From Rhizobacter koreensis (GTDB lineage Bacteria > Pseudomonadota > Gammaproteobacteria > Burkholderiales > Burkholderiaceae_C): a DNA stretch of 64,000 nucleotides. Numbering within the stretch: the stretch's first letter is position 1; each line of letters begins with the position of its first letter. The position numbers and the translations under genes are program-made. Where the stretch lies: positions 237,544 to 301,543 of the forward strand of contig NZ_JABWMJ010000008.1 in the NCBI RefSeq assembly GCF_013366375.1, in the 5' to 3' direction. The notes beneath the pieces were generated by a model. That model had not been told where the DNA came from and did no database searches. It saw only the letters and a program-made list of their open reading frames with translations. Shown here piece by piece: positions 52,690 to 64,000 of this stretch.

Positions 52690-53467
52690 ATGCGCAAGAG
52701 CAGGTACACCGACGAACAGATCATCGGGTTCATCCGGCAGGCTGACGCTGGGGTGAGCGTCGCGGGTTGTGCCGCAAGGAAGGCTTCAGCAGCGCCACGT
52801 TCTACAAGTGGCGAGCGAAGTTCGGCGGCATGGAAGCCAGCGACGCCAAGCGGCTGCGCGAGCTCGAGGCTGAGAACACGCGGCTGAAGAAGCTTCACGC
52901 CGAGGCCGCCCTGGACAACAAAGCGCTGAAGGTGGCCTTCGGCGTAAAGCGCTTAGCCCACCGGCGAAGCGACGCGCGGTGGGCAAGATGTTGGAAGCAA
53001 CCCGGATCAGTGAACGGCGGGCGTGTGCCCTGGTGGAGCTGGCCAGAGACAGCTTGCGCCATCCACCGCGGCGAGCTCAGCTCGACGGCGGCATGAGCGA
53101 GCGAATCGTGGCGCTTGCCCACGAGCGGCGACGGTTCGGCTACCGGCGGATCGCCGACTTGATCCATCCCGAGGGCACGCAGATCAACGGCAAGCCGGTA
53201 TCTCGGCTGTACCGTCTCGCGGATCTCGCAGTGCGCAAGCGTCGAGGCAAGAAGCGCGTGAGCTCGAGCGGGTGCCGCTGCACCATCGCCGAACCATCAA
53301 CGAGGTCTGAAGCCTCAATTTTTTTCAGCGACAGCCTGGCCAACGGACGGCGGATCAAGGTGCTTGCCGTGACCGACCTCAAGAGGACCCTGCGAGCGGC
53401 CCAGGGGCGCCCAGGGCTGTCTCTGGACAGTAGAACTCCGAGGCGTCGATGGCTCGCGGTGCGTTAA
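52690..53467 (+). pseudogene. IS3-family transposase remnant
   Basis: OrfA begins MRKSRYTDEQIIGFIRQADA, then shifts frame near 52765 to LCRKEGFSSATFYKWRAKFG, with the leucine-zipper-like LRELEAENTRLKKLHAEAAL. OrfB begins at about 52979 (RISERRACALVELARDSLR, RRRFGYRRIADLIHPEG) and breaks after IFFSDSLANGRRIKVLAVTD, before the rest of the DDE core. The element is therefore inactive. No terminal inverted repeats were identified with confidence. Confidence 0.85.
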
Positions 53468-53507
53468 CCTTGCAGACCGCTAGCGTTTTTCACACAGGAG
53501 TTCCGCC

Positions 53508-53711
53508 GTGGCCGTCACGAAGACCGAGGTCGTCAGCGCCCGCGTTGCCCCCGATGTCAAGGCTGCCCTGGCCGCTGCCGCCCAAACGGAGCGGCGGAGC
53601 GTAGCTTCAATGCTGGAGGTGATGGTGCTGAGCTACTGCAGCCAGCACGGCATCTCCTCGACGCCAGCGAAGGCCGCGGGCCGCGCCGGCGCCAAGTCAG
53701 CTCGCAAGTGA
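53508..53711 (+). CDS. Ribbon-helix-helix type small protein
   Basis: 67 residues. TEVVSARVAPDVKAALAAAA followed by RRSVASMLEVMVLSYCSQHG is an Arc/CopG-like pattern. The C-terminus is Ala/Lys-rich. It lies upstream of the restriction-modification locus and could regulate it or be an orphan antitoxin; no toxin is adjacent. Confidence 0.6.
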   Translation: MAVTKTEVVSARVAPDVKAALAAAAQTERRSVASMLEVMVLSYCSQHGISSTPAKAAGRAGAKSARK

Positions 53712-53795
53712 CAACTTTCTGAAGCGGAGGCCGCTCCACACCGAGGCGCGACTCCCGCATCCAAGCAACACGCCGCATCCATCCCTGATCTGCAA

Positions 53796-56319
<2,524 letters not shown>

Positions 56320-56327
<8 letters not shown>

Positions 56328-57630
56328 CTGGAAGGTCGTCCCACTCCGCGATGTGGCGGACATCCGAGTGAGCAACGTCGATAAGAAGACGTTGCTCTCG
56401 GAGCTGCCAGTCCGGCTCTGCAACTACATGGACGTCTACTCGAATGACTACATTCGACCCGACTTGCCGTTCATGGAGGCAACCGCCACTGCGGCGGAGA
56501 TTCAGCGATTTCGGGTCGCTAAGGGCGATGTGTTGATTACTAAGGACTCCGAGACGCCTGACGACATTGGCATTCCCGCCGCAGTGACAGACGAAATCGA
56601 CAACTTGGTCTGTGGGTACCACCTGGCGCAGATTCGCCCCATCCAGTCGGTCGTCGAACCTGTCTACCTATCGAAGCAACTGAGCCTCGCTGCGTCAGCG
56701 ATCTACTTCGCTCAGCGCGCCACGGGATCGACGCGTTATGGGCTGTCCAACCGAACTCTTGCCGAGACGCCGATTCGACTGGCGCCGCTGCAGCAGCAGA
56801 AGCGCATCGCTGCCATCCTCACCGGTCTCGACAACGCGATCGGAGCGACTGAAGCGCTGATCGAGAAGCACCAGCAGATCAAGGCTGGGCTGATGCATGA
56901 CCTGTTTACTCGAGGCATGCTGCCGGACGGTAGTTTGCGTCCATCGATCACCGAAGACCCATTTCGCTTCGAACGGACGGAGGTCGGTGATGTGCCCCGT
57001 GATTGGAGAGTGTTTCGATTGTCGGAATGCGTGGAAGTTGTTGACCCAAATCCATCGCACCGTTACCCACCTCCGACAGTTGACGGAATTCCAATCGCTT
57101 CCACCGAGAACTTTGTTGGGGAGGACGGCATCGATCTTTCACACGCATCGCGCGTCCCGCTGTCGACCTTCCGTGAGCAAAACGTTCGATGTCGTTTCTC
57201 CCGGACGGATGTGGTGTTCGCGCGGAAAGGGCAGATCGGGCTGGCGCGGCGATATGGTGATGAGCCAAAAGTTTTCAGTCATACCGTCGTGCTCCTAAAA
57301 CCGCTCGGTGGGCGATGTCACGCTTCTTGGTTGCTCTGGGCCGCAAGATCGAGTTGGGTGTTGAAGTACATCGACCGAACGATGAACTCGAATTCGGGAG
57401 TGCCAACGCTGGGCGTCGCCTTTATCAAGGATGTACCTCTTCCATTTCCGCCGTTTGGAGAGCAAGAGCTCATTGCGTCTCGACTCGATGCAGCCAGCGA
57501 GACGATAGGGGCGCTGGAAGGTTCTCTCCAAAAACTGAGGTATCAGAAGCTCGGCCTCATGCAAGACCTCCTCACCGGCAGAGTTCTTGTCAAGCTCGCC
57601 GACGCCACTCTGGAACCCGCCCTCGCCTGA
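56320..57630 (+). CDS. hsdS: Type I restriction-modification system, specificity subunit
   Basis: 436 residues from ATG 56320. Two target recognition domains, each followed by a conserved helix: [20 protein letters not shown] with [20 protein letters not shown] near the middle, and [20 protein letters not shown] with [13 protein letters not shown] at the end. Codon use in the TRDs is less GC-rich than in hsdM and hsdR, in line with exchange of recognition domains. It sets the DNA target of the complex. Confidence 0.92.
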
Positions 57631-57644
57631 ACGCCACGGCCGCC

Positions 57645-59193
57645 ATGCCCACCAAGCTCCCCATCAACCTGCAAGACCTGCTGCGTCAGCGCACGGTCGA
57701 GGGGGAGCGAATCGAATACAAGGCGGGCTGGAACCCCGACGCCACGCTGCGAACGATCTGCGCCTTTGCCAACGACTTCGCCAACCTCGGCGGTGGTTAT
57801 GTGGTGATCGGGCAGGGCTGCGATGCCAACGGGCAACCCGTCTTCCCGCCCGAAGGGCTGGCTGAGAACCAGATCGACAAGATCCAGCAGGAGCTGTTGG
57901 CTGCTTGCCAGCTCATCCAGCCGCCGTACTTTCCGCTCTTGAGCGTGGAGGTCATCGAGGGACGCAAGCTGATCGTGCTTCAGGTGCCCGGTGGCATGAA
58001 TCGCCCGTACAAGGCGCCGGCATCGGTGTCGGCCAAGCACAAGACCTGGCACTACTACATCCGCCGCTACAGCAGCACGGTGGAGGCCAAGGGCGAAGAC
58101 GAGCAGGAACTGCTGAGTCTGGCCGCCAACGTGCCGTGGGACGACCGCCTGGCCCAGCAGGCGCGTGTGACCGACCTGTCGCCGGCGCTGATGCTGGACT
58201 ACCTGCGTGAGGTGCGCAGCGCGTTGGCTGACGATGCGCCGGCGATGTCGCTCGAAGCCCTGGGGCGGCAGATGAACGTGGTGGGCGGCGGAGCGAATCA
58301 CCCTGGCCCAAGAACGTGGGGCTGCTGTTCTTCAACGAGACGCCGGACCGCTTCTTCCCCTACACGCAGATCGACGTGGTGTGGTTCCCCGAAGGCGAGG
58401 GCGGCGACCGCTTCGAAGAGAAGGTGTTCAAGGGCCCGCTGGCGCGCATGACGCGCGAGGCACTGGGCTACATTCAGCGCAACTTCCTCCACGAGACCGT
58501 GCTGAAGCACCCCGACCGGGCCGAAGCCACCCGGGTGTGGAACTACCCCTACGCCGCGATCGAGGAGGCCCTGGTCAACGCGGTGTACCACCGCTCGTAC
58601 GAGGAGCGCGAGCCGATCGAAGTGCGCATCAGCCGCGAGGAGCTGGCGATCCTGAGCTTTCCCGGGCCGGACCGATCCATCCGCATGGAAGACTTCCGGG
58701 TCGGCCGTGCCGTGAGCCGCCGCTACCGCAACCGCCGCATCGGCGAGTTCCTGAAGGAGCTGGAGCTGACTGAGGGGCGCAGCACGGGCGTGCCCAAGAT
58801 CTTGAAGGCGATGGCCGCCAACGGTTCGCCGCCGCCGCAATTCGAGACTGATGATGACCGCACGGCTTACTTGATCCGGCTGCCGGTTCACCCATTGGCG
58901 ACGGCGCCGAATGCCGCTACCGATCAAGTCACCGGGGAAGTCACCGGGGAAGTCACCGGGGAAGTCGCACGCCTGCTGCGCGCCATGATCGGCGAAATGA
59001 CACGCCAGGACATGCAGGAGGCCTTGGGCCTGCGGCACGAAGACCACTTCCGTGCCGCCTATCTGCGTCCCGCGCTGACCAGTGGCCTCCTCGAAATGAC
59101 GCTCCCGGACAAACCTCGAAGCAGCAAACAACGCTACCGTCTGTCTGCCCGCGGTCGGCAATGGCTGCAAGAACAGTCGCACGGGTCTCGGCA

Positions 59194-59197
<4 letters not shown>
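57645..59197 (+). pseudogene. AlbA_2/divergent AAA-4 DNA-binding protein gene with one frameshift
   Basis: Part one from ATG 57645 has the AlbA_2 pattern: EGERIEYKAGWNPDATLRTI, FANDFANLGGGYVVIGQG. Around 58302-58304 the frame breaks where HPWPKNVGLLFFNETPD would be expected; one base seems to be missing from a C run. The rest (58316-59197) continues with ATRVWNYPYAAIEEALVNAV, GRSTGVPKILKAM and a winged helix. A TGEV repeat from 12-bp units lies at 58928-58963. Such genes are common partners inside type I RM loci. A sequencing error cannot be excluded. The end overlaps hsdR (ATGA). Confidence 0.82.
58928..58963 (+). repeat. Three tandem copies of a 12-bp unit
   Basis: GTCACCGGGGAA three times in a row, encoding VTGE repeats in the linker before the C-terminal winged helix. 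Gain or loss of units would keep the frame. Confidence 0.85.
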
Positions 59198-62447
<3,250 letters not shown>

Positions 62448-62451
<4 letters not shown>

Positions 62452-63173
62452 GTGCCGACGTTCGATCGACGGTCCGCAAGGTCAAGGACATCGAATATCG
62501 GCTTCTGCCAGGCACCGCGCGGCAGACTACAGACATAGTCATCGAGCGCGATGGCTGCGTGACCGTGCGTCCGCCGGCGCGCATGACGCCCGAGCAGGTG
62601 GACGACACGGTGCTGAGCCGCCGCCGATGGATCTATCGCAACCTCGCCGAGTGGCGTGACCTGAACTCGACCCGCGTGGTGCGCGAATGGGTGAACGGCG
62701 AGAGCTTCCTCTACCTGGGCGGCGCATACCGCTTACTGCTAGTAGGCGAGCAGAACGAGCCCGTCAAGTTGAGGGACGGGCGGTTTTGCCTGTTGCGCAG
62801 CGTGGTTGACCAGGGCGGCAAGGCCGCCGCACACGAGGCCTTCCGCGACTTCTACATCACGCGCGGCAGGGTTCGCCTGAAGCAGCGCGTCGAGCACTTC
62901 GCACCGCGCGTCGGCGTGCAGCCCGGCCCGCTACAAGTGAAGGAGCTGGGGTACCGCTGGGCCAGCAGCCTGTCGGGTGGCGGGCTGCACTTTCATTGGA
63001 AGTGCCTGATGGCTCCGCCGAAGATCATCGACTACATCGTTGTCCACGAGCTTTGCCACTTGCACCATCGTGACCACACGGAGCTGTTCTGGAACGAGGT
63101 GGACAAGGTGCTGCCGGACTACCGTGAGCGCAAGGAGTGGTTGCGGGCGCGGGGGGCGGGGATGGATCTATAG
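62448..63173 (+). CDS. YgjP-like M48-type metal-dependent hydrolase
   Basis: 241 residues. The motif HELCHLHHRDHTELFW (HELCH at 200-204) is the zinc-binding site of the YgjP/WLM-type metallopeptidase family. It is the usual last gene of this type I RM arrangement and overlaps the hsdR stop (ATGA). Its role in the locus is unknown; proteolytic control of HsdR has been suggested for other type I systems but by ClpXP. Confidence 0.85.
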
Positions 63174-63275
63174 CTGGCTTGCACTAGGCAAGCCGCACCC
63201 GACGCCGCGACTGGACAGGAACACGCGATCGCCAGCCACGACCGTTCTACGGCTCAGGTAGTGATGGACGCGCAA

Positions 63276-63297
63276 AGGCCCGGCGCTGGCCGGGCCT
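63276..63297. terminator. Strong hairpin between convergent genes
   Basis: AGGCCCGGC, loop GCTG, GCCGGGCCT. On the minus strand it is followed by TTTGCG, on the plus strand by CCGTT. It probably serves as a two-way terminator between the YgjP-like gene and the gene at 63349. Confidence 0.5.
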
Positions 63298-63348
63298 CCG
63301 TTCGTGATCGGCCGCGTCGCCCGCGGCAGCGCGCGAGCCTGACGTAGA

Positions 63349-63534
63349 TCAGCGGTTGCTGGTCGGCGTGACCTTCACCGGCACCCACCCGTCGCCGGGT
63401 TTGGTGGTCGGCGGCAGCGGCTTGTTGTCCGGCACCGTCGCGTAGTTCGGCTTCTTGCCGCCCTGCGGACCCACCTGCTGGTAGATGCCGCCCTGGTTGC
63501 CAGTGCTTTGGCCGGGCTTCTTATGCGCGGCCAT
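63349..63534 (-). CDS. YjzC-like small protein
   Basis: 61 residues with KPGQSTGNQGGIYQQVGPQG and PGDGWVPVKVTP, similar in layout to the YjzC family of small proteins without known function (PG..a..sGiY...G; W at the end). It lies one base downstream of the DUF3892-type gene, so they form an operon. Confidence 0.6.
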   Translation of the reverse strand: MAAHKKPGQSTGNQGGIYQQVGPQGGKKPNYATVPDNKPLPPTTKPGDGWVPVKVTPTSNR

Positions 63535-63535
63535 G

Positions 63536-63829
63536 TCAGGCAGCCCTCACGGGGCACTGGCTGAGCGACAAGAGGTTGTTGTTCCACTTGCCGTCAGCGT
63601 AAGTCCGCAGATACGGAGCCTTCCCGGGCTCGCGCACGACCCCGATGTCGGCGCGCTTGCCGGTGCCGGGTTCGAGCACGAAGAATGTGTTCGTCTTCGC
63701 CTCGATGCTCTCGATGACCTTCTCGCGCGTCCACATCCAGTTCTGAGCGGGGTTGCCCACGTGGGTGATGTGCTCGTGGGGGCTCTGCGGATTCGGTTTG
63801 ATGATGCAGGTTACTTGGGCGTCAGCCAT
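63536..63829 (-). CDS. DUF3892-type small protein
   Basis: 97 residues from ATG 63829. The pattern VTCIIKPNPQSPHEHITHVG, then REKVIESIEAKTNTFFV and PYLRTYADGKWNNNLLSL, matches DUF3892. The function is unknown. ATG 63868 would add 13 residues without support. Confidence 0.7.
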   Translation of the reverse strand: MADAQVTCIIKPNPQSPHEHITHVGNPAQNWMWTREKVIESIEAKTNTFFVLEPGTGKRADIGVVREPGKAPYLRTYADGKWNNNLLSLSQCPVRAA

Positions 63830-63883
63830 GGCAATTTCCTTTCTGCTTGCCTGCGCCGAGAACGTCATCTAGCATGTTGCGCA

Positions 63884-64000
63884 TTTCAGCGATCGTGGAC
63901 GTCCGTTTCGACGTGATCGCAGACGCTGTTTCAGCGCGATCGTGGACGATCACGGAAGCACGCGAGTGAATGAGTTCATCGTATCCCAGCCGTCCACGAT
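63884..64000. repeat. TTTCAGC-GATCGTGGACG repeats, possible IS end
   Basis: TTTCAGCGATCGTGGACG (63884-63901) and TTTCAGC-GC-GATCGTGGACG (63929-63948) as direct copies, and CGTCCACGAT (63991-64000) inverted. Several copies of an end motif are typical of IS21-type termini, but the element, if any, lies beyond the window. Confidence 0.4.

Overview
The window is GC-rich bacterial chromosome. The gene order cysS-alkA-accA-tilS-lysC-tRNA-Ser, together with clpS-clpA, lpxH, mtfA, paired cyclophilins and a form II coxSLM-moxR-vwa operon, points to a betaproteobacterium of the order Burkholderiales. This is inferred from gene content and synteny only; no database search was possible.

Layout. (1) 1-514: the end of an AbiEii-like nucleotidyltransferase gene that runs off the left edge. 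(2) About 780-18500, element 1: a phage-like integrative element with a tyrosine integrase, structured RNA leaders, an AlpA-like regulator, a Spo11/TopoVI-A-like TOPRIM protein, a replication protein gene carrying four iterons, an HNH nuclease, a small terminase subunit, a run of small virion-type genes, a tail assembly chaperone and a tape-measure protein. Cargo on the opposite strand follows (SIR2-like protein plus membrane protein, lipoprotein), then excisionase-type genes and a BrnT/BrnA-like toxin-antitoxin pair. (3) 18656-37423: housekeeping and core genes. (4) 37410-51117, element 2: about 13.7 kb inserted in tRNA-Ser(GCU), bounded by a 14-bp direct repeat of the tRNA 3' end. It holds an integrase, small regulators, an AlpA-like protein, a zinc-finger primase piece, a RepA/RecA-type helicase, an iteron-like region, a few podovirus-type genes, a RexAB-like two-gene cassette and a kelch lipoprotein. 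(5) 51118-63173, element 3: an older island sitting in tandem beyond element 2. It has a broken integrase, a broken IS3 transposase and a type I restriction-modification locus (hsdM, hsdS, a frameshifted AlbA_2 gene, hsdR, a YgjP-like metallopeptidase). (6) 63349-64000: two small genes and repeat ends that may be part of an IS.

How it works together. Elements 1 and 2 have the same plan: integrase, small regulators behind structured leaders, AlpA-like protein, replication module with its own repeats, a few packaging or virion genes, then cargo. Neither encodes a recognisable large terminase, portal or major capsid protein, although the genes present are tightly packed with 1-14 bp overlaps or short gaps. 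They could be phage satellites that depend on a helper, or decayed prophages. Each carries a sensor-plus-membrane-protein gene pair that could act in anti-phage defence, and each has a secreted lipoprotein gene near its right end.

The strongest candidates for new biology are the duplicated, covarying two-hairpin leader at 2481-2867, the nested hairpin over the ribosome-binding site of the second AlpA-like gene at 40843-40887, the Spo11-like phage protein at 4976, and the two putative defence pairs at 13648-15386 and 47843-49121.
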